In this document: one piece after another, positions 6,523 to 12,934 of the stretch
How the letters are laid out: the number at the start of each line of letters is the position of its first letter
Position numbering within the stretch: position 1 is the stretch's first letter
Origin: Bacteroidales bacterium
Lineage (GTDB): Bacteria > Bacteroidota > Bacteroidia > Bacteroidales > FEN-979
Direction: 5' to 3'
Assembly: GCA_023229525.1 (NCBI GenBank)
Contig: JALNZC010000067.1
Location: 1 to 13,697 of the forward strand
Length of the DNA stretch: 13,697 nucleotides
Position numbers and translations under genes: made by a program
The notes under the pieces: model-generated
Databases searched by the model: none
The model's input: only the letters and a program-made list of their open reading frames with translations
Told to the model about the DNA's origin: nothing

Positions 6523-8481
6523 TCACACGTCGATGTTGGCGTATTTGGCGTTCTTTTCGATAAATTCACGTCTCGGTGGAACGTCATCTCCCATCAGCAT
6601 GGAGAAAATACGATCGGCTTCCGTTCCGTTTTCGATCGTAACCTGTCTTAGTGTTCGAAACTCAGGATTCATGGTGGTTAACCAGAGTTGTTCGGCATTC
6701 ATTTCGCCAAGGCCTTTATAGCGCTGGATATGAATTCCCGTTTCTTTCCCGTTAGTCAACTCATTGACAATCTGGAGTCGTTCATCTTCCGTCCAACAAT
6801 ACCGTTGTGTCGTACCTTTCTTAACCATATACAACGGGGGTGTTGCTATATAGACATGTCCGTTTTCTATCAATTCCTTCATATAACGAAAGAAAAAAGT
6901 AAGGATCAATGTGGCGATGTGGCTACCATCCACATCGGCATCCGTCATGATCACTATTTTATGATAACGCAATTTATCCAGATTTAGTGCTTTACTATCA
7001 TCCTCTGTACCTATAGTCACCCCCAGGGCTGTAAAGATATTTTTGATTTCTTCGCTGTCGAAGATTCTATATTGCATGGCTTTTTCCACATTCAGGATCT
7101 TACCTCTCAAAGGTAAAATGGCCTGGAATTTCCGGTCACGGCCTTGTTTGGCTGTTCCCCCCGCGGAATCACCTTCAACAAGATAAATTTCGCACAATGC
7201 AGGATCGGTTGCAGAGCAGTCAGACAACTTACCGGGTAATCCTGATCCCGTAAGGACATTTTTCCGCTGTACAAGCTCCCTTGCTTTACGGGCAGCATGG
7301 CGTGCAGTAGCGGCAAGAATCACCTTGTTGACGATGGTACGGGCTTCTTTAGGATGTTCCTCAAGATAATTCGTAAGCATTTCGCTGGTTAACTGATCAA
7401 CCACTCCCATCACTTCATTATTCCCAAGCTTGGTTTTGGTCTGACCTTCAAATTGCGGTTCCTGAACTTTGACCGATATAATAGCGGTCAGACCTTCCCT
7501 GAAGTCATCACCGTTTATATCGAATTTCAGTTTTGCCAGCATTCCGGTTTTATCGGCATAACTCTTGAGCGTACGGGTCAATGCCCGGCGGAACCCAGCC
7601 AGGTGCGTGCCTCCCTCATGTGTATTGATGTTGTTGACATAGGCATGGATATTCTCAGAAAAGGAGGTATTATACTGCATGGCGATTTCAAGGGGTATAT
7701 TGTTCCGTTCACCTTCCATACAGATGGGTTCGGGGATCAGTTTTTCACGGTTTGCATCGAGGTAGCTAATGAAATCGCGCAGACCATCTTTGGAGAAAAA
7801 TGTTTCCGTTTGCGGATTCCCGGTTTCATCTTTTTCTCTTTCGTCGTTAATCAACAGTGTAATTCCTTTATTGAGGTAAGCCAATTCCCGTAACCGGGAA
7901 GTAAGAATTTCATAATCGTATTTTTCAACGATGAAAATCGTATTATCGGCTTTAAATGTCACTTCCGTGCCGTTTCGTTGGGTTTCTCCAACAATTTTAA
8001 CAGGATATAATGGTTTCCCCTTGGCATACTCTTGTTGAAATATTTGGCCACCGCGGAAGACGACCACCTTTAATTCAGCAGACAGGGCATTGACAACCGA
8101 AACACCGACGCCATGCAAGCCACCGGAAACTTTATAGGTATCTTTATCGAATTTTCCACCTGCATGCAAAACGGTCATCACAACCTCAAGGGCCGATTTT
8201 TTTTCTTTTTCATGATAGTCGGTAGGGATACCTCGTCCATTATCGATCACTGTAATTGAATTATCGGGATGGATTTTGACCTCAATCCGGTTACAGAAAC
8301 CAGCAAGCGCTTCGTCGATGGAGTTGTCGACCACTTCATAAACCAGATGATGAAGTCCCTTTACATTGATATCCCCGATATACATGGCAGGACGTTTGCG
8401 GACAGCCTCCAACCCTTCTAAAACCTGGATATTATCAGCGGTGTAATTCGAGCTGGCGATATTTTTTTCTATATCTGTCAT
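6523..8481 (-). CDS. gyrB: DNA gyrase subunit B
   Basis: The ATPase subunit of DNA gyrase, which together with GyrA introduces negative supercoils. At 652 residues it has the short form without the large insert of E. coli GyrB. GHKL ATPase motifs: EVVDNSIDEA (49-58), DNGRGIP (80-86), HAGGKF (106-111) and GGLHGVG (120-126). The transducer lysine loop is QTKTKLGN (347-354). The TOPRIM domain has EGDSAGG (436-442), PLRGKILNVEKA (457-468) and DADVDGS (514-520). The C-terminal part has RYKGLGEMN (587-595) and ends in a GyrB-type tail, MGDDVPPRREFIEKNAKYANIDV, which together with overall similarity makes ParE less likely. The frame is open to a TTG at 8487, but the ATG at 8481 (MTDIEKN) is the natural start. 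No recF, dnaN or gyrA is next to it. A TACCTTTG box lies upstream. The stop is only 39 bp before the efflux adaptor gene. Confidence 0.98.
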   Translation of the reverse strand: MTDIEKNIASSNYTADNIQVLEGLEAVRKRPAMYIGDINVKGLHHLVYEVVDNSIDEALAGFCNRIEVKIHPDNSITVIDNGRGIPTDYHEKEKKSALEVVMTVLHAGGKFDKDTYKVSGGLHGVGVSVVNALSAELKVVVFRGGQIFQQEYAKGKPLYPVKIVGETQRNGTEVTFKADNTIFIVEKYDYEILTSRLRELAYLNKGITLLINDEREKDETGNPQTETFFSKDGLRDFISYLDANREKLIPEPICMEGERNNIPLEIAMQYNTSFSENIHAYVNNINTHEGGTHLAGFRRALTRTLKSYADKTGMLAKLKFDINGDDFREGLTAIISVKVQEPQFEGQTKTKLGNNEVMGVVDQLTSEMLTNYLEEHPKEARTIVNKVILAATARHAARKARELVQRKNVLTGSGLPGKLSDCSATDPALCEIYLVEGDSAGGTAKQGRDRKFQAILPLRGKILNVEKAMQYRIFDSEEIKNIFTALGVTIGTEDDSKALNLDKLRYHKIVIMTDADVDGSHIATLILTFFFRYMKELIENGHVYIATPPLYMVKKGTTQRYCWTEDERLQIVNELTNGKETGIHIQRYKGLGEMNAEQLWLTTMNPEFRTLRQVTIENGTEADRIFSMLMGDDVPPRREFIEKNAKYANIDV

Positions 8482-8514
8482 AATCAATCTGTTAAATTAA
8501 ATTCAATCAAAAAA

Positions 8515-8522
8515 CAAAGGTA
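8515..8522 (-). promoter_or_regulatory. Candidate -7 box TACCTTTG for gyrB and possibly the efflux block
   Basis: TACCTTTG on the minus strand fits TAnnTTTG. A start about 7 nt downstream (near 8508) gives a leader of about 27 nt to the ATG at 8481. The sequence upstream is A+T-rich with no clear TTTG at the usual distance. The adaptor, permease and channel genes follow gyrB without a visible terminator, so this promoter may also serve them. Confidence 0.5.
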
Positions 8523-8720
8523 CGATTTTTTATTGGATTAAAATATACGAAAACATCAGGAAAATCAAGGATTTTATTAACAATTTCCTGTTAAGAAATG
8601 CCCTGTTGATATTCAAGGAGAAAATCCTTTGTTCCGGTCAAAATTAATTGTTGTTTGTCGATAACGAAAAGTTCCCCGTATGAGGTTTTCCGGTAAGGAG
8701 ACAGTACAATGAATCCCCGG

Positions 8721-9773
8721 TTATGAAAGTAGTTTTTCCAGGATGATATCTGCAGCATGTCCATCTCCAAAACCACTTTTCCGGGGAGCTGCAGGTATGG
8801 GGGCATTGACTGCATCGACGATAAGATCAGTATCGCATCCGGTAACGATGTTCCAGTGATCGTGAAGGGTTTCAACCCATTCGGTTTCAGTTCGCAGGGT
8901 GATACAAGGTTTCCCGAGAAAATAGGCCTCTTTCTGCAGTCCTCCGGAATCGGTCAGTACTTTATGTGCATCGAGGGTAAGTTTCAGCATCTGAAGGTAT
9001 CCCACCGGTTCAATAATATGAACATGGGAAGGTATTTTGATTGTCTTATCCAGGATATTAAGTGTCCGTGGATGTAAAGGCACTATGATTTCAAACGACA
9101 ATCTGGAGAAGGCGGCTAAGATTTTTTTCAGATTTTCAGGGTTATCGGTGTTTTCAGCGCGATGAATGGTTGCCAGCAGGTATTTTTGAGGAATGCCAGG
9201 TGTTTTAAATTTTGCCGGATCGTTAAGAACTGAGGATTTGTAGAACAAAACGGAGTCGTACATCACGTCACCGGTAAAATATGTGATTTCCGAAAGTCCC
9301 TCGTTTTTCAGGTTATCAATGGCAGTCAGGGTGGGTGCAAAGAGAAGATCGGAGATGCGGTCTGTCACGATACGATTGATCTCCTCGGGCATGTTGCGGT
9401 TAAAGCTCCGGAGTCCTGCTTCGACATGGGCGACCGGGATATGGAGCTTTACTGCGGCAAGAGCTCCGGCAAGTGTCGAGTTCGTATCTCCGTAAACAAG
9501 CGTTAAATCAGGTTTTTCACGGATGAGGATATCTTCAATCCCCCTGAGCATTATACCGGTTTGACGGGCATGGCTGCCGGAGCCGACTTCCAGGTTAAAA
9601 TCGGGTTCAGGGATATTCAGTTCGCGAAAAAAAATATCCGACATGTTTTCATCATAATGTTGTCCGGTATGCAGCAGGAGTTCATGTATAGCTTGATTGG
9701 CACGGAGTTTTCGTGAAACAGTAGCTGCTTTAATGAATTGAGGTCTGGCGCCGACGATGGAAACGATCTTCAT
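8721..9773 (-). CDS. wecB: Non-hydrolysing UDP-N-acetylglucosamine 2-epimerase family protein
   Basis: A 350-residue cytoplasmic GT-B-fold enzyme that interconverts UDP-GlcNAc and UDP-ManNAc, supplying ManNAc for surface glycans. The N-terminus is MKIVSIVGARPQFIKAATVS. Family motifs follow: LLHTGQHYDENMSDIFF (35-51), VYGDTNST (about 94-101) with the catalytic Asp, HVEAGLRSFNRNMPEEINR (about 116-134) with both catalytic Glu residues, HRAENTD (about 205), LHPRT, and DSGGLQKEAYFLGKPCITLRTETEWVE (about 277-303, UDP binding). The LQKEAYFLGKPC version and HRAEN rather than HRREN are also found in WbpI-like enzymes acting on UDP-2,3-diacetamido sugars, so the exact substrate is not certain. No dehydrogenase (wecC) or other sugar-nucleotide gene is adjacent. 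It starts only 17 bp after the end of rnpB. Length is slightly below the 376 residues of E. coli WecB but normal for the family. Confidence 0.92.
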   Translation of the reverse strand: MKIVSIVGARPQFIKAATVSRKLRANQAIHELLLHTGQHYDENMSDIFFRELNIPEPDFNLEVGSGSHARQTGIMLRGIEDILIREKPDLTLVYGDTNSTLAGALAAVKLHIPVAHVEAGLRSFNRNMPEEINRIVTDRISDLLFAPTLTAIDNLKNEGLSEITYFTGDVMYDSVLFYKSSVLNDPAKFKTPGIPQKYLLATIHRAENTDNPENLKKILAAFSRLSFEIIVPLHPRTLNILDKTIKIPSHVHIIEPVGYLQMLKLTLDAHKVLTDSGGLQKEAYFLGKPCITLRTETEWVETLHDHWNIVTGCDTDLIVDAVNAPIPAAPRKSGFGDGHAADIILEKLLS

Positions 9774-9780
9774 ATTGGTT

Positions 9781-9790
9781 AAAATAAAAA
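9781..9790 (-). terminator. T-rich tract after rnpB
   Basis: Directly after the 3' strand of rnpB P1 the minus strand reads TTTTTATTTT. With the P1 helix closing on the preceding bases, this could serve as the terminator or 3'-processing signal of RNase P RNA. It ends only 7 nt before the wecB start codon, so some read-through into wecB is likely. No separate local GC-rich hairpin is seen. Confidence 0.35.
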
Positions 9791-10170
9791 CAACAGTTCT
9801 GTAAGCGGGATTCTGTTTTAATCTGTCATTTATCTGAGCCTGACGTCACCGGCAGGCTTTAGCGACCTACCCTCCGGCATCGGGCGAGCAACCCTTAACT
9901 GTCGGTATATTTGGCCTTACAACCCATGAGGTTTACCCCTCTGACCGGTCACCCGGTCAAACCGTGGTCTCTTACACCGCATTTTCACCCTTACCCGGGT
10001 CCGGTAGAGACGCATTGAAATGCGTCTCTACCGGACCCGGGCGGTAATTTTCTGTGGCACTGGCTGTCTCCCGGTGTGAAACCGGGAGCCTTCCCGTTAG
10101 GAAGCATGGTGCTCTGTGTTGTCCCGACTTTCCTCCACACAATGAAGGGCGGCGACAGAACGAACTGTTG
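9791..10170 (-). ncRNA. rnpB: RNase P RNA, bacterial class A
   Basis: The catalytic RNA of RNase P, which matures tRNA 5' ends. The minus strand begins with CAACAGTTC and ends with GAACTGTTG, the two strands of P1. GGAGGAAAGTCGGGAC at 10121-10136 is conserved region I; AAGGCCAAATA at 9908-9918 and ACAGAATCCCGCTTA at 9802-9816 match the conserved regions of the 3' half. Also present are the GTAAGGGTGAAAA…GCGGT block of P10/P11 (about 9970-9993) and the GGAGGGTAGG loop of the L15 type, which pairs with tRNA CCA. The order and spacing follow E. coli M1 RNA, so this is type A. About 380 nt, in line with the class. P12 (9994-10041) is unusually long and perfect. The 5' end falls 7 nt downstream of a TACTTTTG box. 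Short reading frames over this stretch are chance. Confidence 0.95.
9994..10041. repeat. Perfect 23-bp inverted repeat forming P12 of RNase P RNA
   Basis: The left arm is 9994-10016 and the right arm 10019-10041, with a 2-nt spacer (GA) and no mismatch. The outer 10 bp (CCCGGGTCCG) are GC-rich; the inner 13 bp (GTAGAGACGCATT) resemble a dispersed palindrome I remember from cyanobacterial and Bacteroidota genomes. In the RNA it takes the place of P12 between the P10/P11 strands, a stem that varies in length between bacteria. Whether the inner part is an inserted repeat element cannot be proved from one copy. Confidence 0.8.
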
Positions 10171-10176
10171 TTTATG

Positions 10177-10184
10177 CAAAAGTA
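10177..10184 (-). promoter_or_regulatory. rnpB: -7 box TACTTTTG of rnpB
   Basis: TACTTTTG on the minus strand matches TAnnTTTG, and its last base is 7 nt before the independently deduced 5' end of RNase P RNA (10170). This spacing is what the Bacteroidota promoter model predicts, which makes it the best supported promoter in the window. The -33 element is weak. Confidence 0.6.
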
Positions 10185-10206
10185 CAAAATTTCCGGCATT
10201 TATGGG

Positions 10207-10214
10207 TACTTTTG
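10207..10214 (+). promoter_or_regulatory. Candidate -7 box TACTTTTG for the MATE exporter gene
   Basis: The plus strand carries the same octamer as the rnpB promoter, pointing the other way, 22 bp from it. A start about 7 nt on (near 10221) gives a leader of about 32 nt, most of it taken up by the 10223-10245 hairpin. No clear TTTG is seen at the -33 distance. Confidence 0.45.
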
Positions 10215-10222
10215 TCGCCTGA

Positions 10223-10245
10223 GATCCGGTTTTAACAACCGGATC
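10223..10245 (+). promoter_or_regulatory. 9-bp dyad in the MATE leader
   Basis: GATCCGGTT (10223-10231) and AACCGGATC (10237-10245) form a perfect stem with a 5-nt loop. It lies between the candidate -7 box and the ATG at 10253, leaving 7 nt before the start codon. It may be a 5' mRNA hairpin that affects translation or stability, or a DNA operator for a repressor. It lacks a T-tract, so it is not a terminator in this direction. Confidence 0.5.
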
Positions 10246-10252
10246 AGCGCTT

Positions 10253-11602
10253 ATGAAGGATCTGAGTTACGGAAACGAAGGCAAATTGATTTTGAAATTT
10301 GCACTTCCCATGTTGGTGGGAAATATCTTCCAGCAGCTTTACAACGTTGTTGACAGTATTGTTGTTGGAAAATTCATCGGGAAGGCAGCGCTTGCAGCAG
10401 TTGGTACATCAGGTCCTATTATATTTCTGCTTGTTTCATTTATCATCGGAATTACTATGGGTTTTACGGTGGTTGTTTCTCAGTATTTCGGGGCTAAACA
10501 GCTCGACAATGTGAAAAAAGCGATCGATACACTTTATATATTCATGTTTTTTACTTCCATCGCTGTAAGTGTAACAGGAATTTTACTCAGTAAAATGATA
10601 TTCAGTTTAATCGATCTGTCTCCTGCGATTATTCCAGACGCTGTGCTTTTTCTGAACATCTTCCTTGCGGGATTGATTTTCCTTTTCGGTTATAACGGTA
10701 CCAGCGCGATTCTTCGTGGACTTGGTGATTCAAAGACACCTTTGTACTTTTTAATCGGATCGGTGGGATTAAATATCATCCTTGATCTGATATTTGTTCC
10801 TATGTTGCATTGGGGTATTTGGAGTGTAGCAGTTGCCACAGTAATTTCCGAAGCGGTAGCTTTCACGGCACAGATTATTTACCTGAACCGTTACCATAAG
10901 GTGGTGAAATTTTCCTTAACCAAATTAAAATTTGACCACGATATTTTCATAAAAAGCATTCGGATCGGAATTCCGACCGGTATGCAGCAGACCTTTGTCG
11001 CTGCGGGTATGGTTGCACTATACTGGGTTGTCAATCAATTCGGTGTAGATGCCAACGCAGCTTACAGCGCTGCAGGGAGAATCGATAGTTTTGCCGCATT
11101 GCCTGCCATGAGTTTTTCAGTGGCATTATCCACCTTTGTCGGCCAGAATCTCGGTGCAAACCGCCCCGACCGGGTAAAATCCGGTTTGCGTGCCACCCTG
11201 ATCATGACTAGTACTATTTCCCTGATCGTTTCCGTGATCACGGTTCTGTTCGCACAATCTCTCATGCGTATGTTTACCAATGATCCGGTAGTAATCAGTA
11301 TGGGACGTGATTACCTGGTGATCATTGGCTCGACATACATTCTTTTTTCATTGATGTTTGTAATCAATGGCGTTTTGCGTGGCGCCGGGGATACCCTGGT
11401 CCCGATGTTCATCAGTTTGTTTTCCCTTTGGGTTGTCCGGATACCGGTAGCTTTCCTGCTTTCGCAAAACCATGCAATCGGGTTGCATGGCATATGGTGG
11501 TCCATACCTATCGGTTGGTTTTCGGGGGTCGTGCTATATTATTGGTATTACCGCCTTGGAAAATGGAAGACAAAAGTTGTGGTCAAGTATGGCCAGAAAT
11601 GA
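10253..11602 (+). CDS. MATE family efflux transporter
   Basis: A 449-residue inner-membrane antiporter with about 12 hydrophobic segments, expected to export cationic drugs, dyes or metabolites in exchange for Na+ or H+. The N-terminal half carries GNIFQQLYNVVDSIVVGKFIG (23-43) and VVVSQYFGAKQLDNVKKA (73-90). The pseudo-repeat in the second half has GMQQTFVAAGMVALYWVVNQFG and the matching STFVGQNLGANRPDRVKSG (around 291-310), which is the two-fold MatE arrangement. RGLGDSKTPLYFLIGS and RGAGDTLVPMFISLFS are the paired loops of the same repeat. Length is normal for the family. It reads away from rnpB, with a TACTTTTG box and a hairpin in the leader, and converges on the glycosyltransferase gene with only 15 bp between the stops and no obvious terminator. 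Substrate and coupling ion are not evident; a flippase-like role for a lipid-linked or peptide product is conceivable but unsupported. Confidence 0.94.
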   Translation: MKDLSYGNEGKLILKFALPMLVGNIFQQLYNVVDSIVVGKFIGKAALAAVGTSGPIIFLLVSFIIGITMGFTVVVSQYFGAKQLDNVKKAIDTLYIFMFFTSIAVSVTGILLSKMIFSLIDLSPAIIPDAVLFLNIFLAGLIFLFGYNGTSAILRGLGDSKTPLYFLIGSVGLNIILDLIFVPMLHWGIWSVAVATVISEAVAFTAQIIYLNRYHKVVKFSLTKLKFDHDIFIKSIRIGIPTGMQQTFVAAGMVALYWVVNQFGVDANAAYSAAGRIDSFAALPAMSFSVALSTFVGQNLGANRPDRVKSGLRATLIMTSTISLIVSVITVLFAQSLMRMFTNDPVVISMGRDYLVIIGSTYILFSLMFVINGVLRGAGDTLVPMFISLFSLWVVRIPVAFLLSQNHAIGLHGIWWSIPIGWFSGVVLYYWYYRLGKWKTKVVVKYGQK

Positions 11603-11617
11603 ACAATTCCTACCGTT

Positions 11618-12934
11618 TCACTTTGATGAAATTTGATCCAGCAAGACTGCCAGTTCACGGGTTAACTCTTTTCTGGAATACCGATTGATATTCTGAGGTT
11701 TTGGTGCTGGAATTCTTGTTTTAAACTGGTGATAGAAATACAAAATATGGTTTTTCATCTTTTCAACTTCTCCAAAACCGGCCAGCAGACCCGATTTTGT
11801 CTCTTCCAGGATGCGGGCTGCATCACCTTCTTCGGGTCCCAGGCATAAAATAGGTCGTCCGGCGGCGAGGTATTCAAAAAATTTCCCGGTAAGAATCATT
11901 TTTGAATTCGGTGTGTTGTTGATGATCAATAGCAGAACCTGTGCCTGACGCTGGCTTATGACCACTTCATTGTGTGGCATGTAATCAATTTTTGTCACAT
12001 ATGAATCCAGCCCGGAACGTTGAAGTGAAGCCATGACAGTATAATCCACTTTACCGATCAGTTTTATTTCCAGATCATTTTTCAGATCCACTTCTTCCTG
12101 AAGCAAAAGACTCAATGCTTCCCATACCGTAACCGGATTTCGTGTACTGACCAGAGTGCCTATGTGAGCCAAGGAGAATTTTTTATCCATCTCCGAAGGA
12201 AAATCGGTCATAAGGTCCGAATCGTCAAAACCATTGGTGATAACCTTATAATCTTTTTTATAATCCCTGGGATGAATTTTCCGGAAATCGACAGCCATGG
12301 AATTGCTGATCACCGTGATAATATCTGCATTCTCCAGCACTTTATGTTCCAGGAAATGATGTTTCCTATCAGCCCATGAGGTCAGTTTGAGTTCATCGTA
12401 AAAATCGATACTGGTCCAAGGATCACGGAAATCGGCCAGCCAGGGCAGGTGAAAAGTTTTTGCAAGTGGCATGGCGATAAGGTGCATGCTGTGAGGTGGA
12501 CCGGTGGAAATAATGACGTCGACAGAATTCTCTTTCAATTTCATGGTCAGAAAGCGGATGGAAGGTTTGATCCAGTATTTCCGGGCATCGGGGATAAAAA
12601 AATTTCCACGGATCCAGACCGATATTGTTTCCAGCATTCTGTTTTTTTTCTTTTCGGAGAGGAAGGCTGCATTGATCTTTTCCTCTTTTTTCCGGCCCAG
12701 TAATCTTTTATATACGTTATATGGTTCCCAGATCGGTTGTTTCCATACGGTGATCCCTGGAGGAATATCAATGGATAGGGAAGGATCGTTCTCAGGAAAT
12801 TCCGGGTTTTCAGGTGTATAGATAACCGGTTCCCAATTATAGTCACGAAGGTATTTAACAAATTTCAACCATCGCTGTACTCCGGCTCCGCCACTGGGTG
12901 GCCAGTAGTAAGTGATGATCAGCGCTTTTTTCAT
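11618..12934 (-). CDS. GT4-like glycosyltransferase
   Basis: A 438-residue GT-B-fold sugar transferase, probably acting at the cytoplasmic face of the membrane in surface polysaccharide or glycolipid synthesis. The N-terminus is MKKALIITYYWPPSGGAGVQRW (1-22), with the Gly-rich loop of GT4 enzymes. DFRDPW (168-173), VITNGFD (231-237), and TGKFFEYLAAGRPILCLGPEEGDAA (349-373) around the donor-binding acidic residues are typical of a group of Bacteroidota glycosyltransferases. No transmembrane segment is evident. Its ATG (12932-12934) overlaps the TGA of the upstream YfhO-like gene (12931-12933) as ATGA, which suggests translational coupling and a shared pathway. Donor sugar and acceptor cannot be deduced. 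The gene ends 15 bp from the converging MATE stop. Confidence 0.9.
   Translation of the reverse strand: MKKALIITYYWPPSGGAGVQRWLKFVKYLRDYNWEPVIYTPENPEFPENDPSLSIDIPPGITVWKQPIWEPYNVYKRLLGRKKEEKINAAFLSEKKKNRMLETISVWIRGNFFIPDARKYWIKPSIRFLTMKLKENSVDVIISTGPPHSMHLIAMPLAKTFHLPWLADFRDPWTSIDFYDELKLTSWADRKHHFLEHKVLENADIITVISNSMAVDFRKIHPRDYKKDYKVITNGFDDSDLMTDFPSEMDKKFSLAHIGTLVSTRNPVTVWEALSLLLQEEVDLKNDLEIKLIGKVDYTVMASLQRSGLDSYVTKIDYMPHNEVVISQRQAQVLLLIINNTPNSKMILTGKFFEYLAAGRPILCLGPEEGDAARILEETKSGLLAGFGEVEKMKNHILYFYHQFKTRIPAPKPQNINRYSRKELTRELAVLLDQISSK

Noticed and set aside
7453..7893. A 146-codon plus-strand frame opposite gyrB
   Set aside because: Antisense shadow of a strongly conserved gyrB; no recognisable domain.
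8577..8594. TTAACA/TGTTAA hairpin downstream of wecB
   Set aside because: Only 6 A+T-rich base pairs and no T-tract; too weak to call a terminator.
8591..8875. A 94-codon minus-strand reading frame
   Set aside because: Its first half overlaps the end of wecB in another frame, and its ATG lies inside wecB; only the part beyond the wecB stop is kept, as a weak finding.
9994..10041. Large inverted repeat read as a rho-independent terminator or the end of an insertion sequence
   Set aside because: It has no T-tract, no transposase is near, and it sits exactly where P12 of RNase P RNA belongs.
9972..10199. Short reading frames of 62-75 codons on the minus strand
   Set aside because: They lie within RNase P RNA; the structure-defining conserved blocks explain the sequence.
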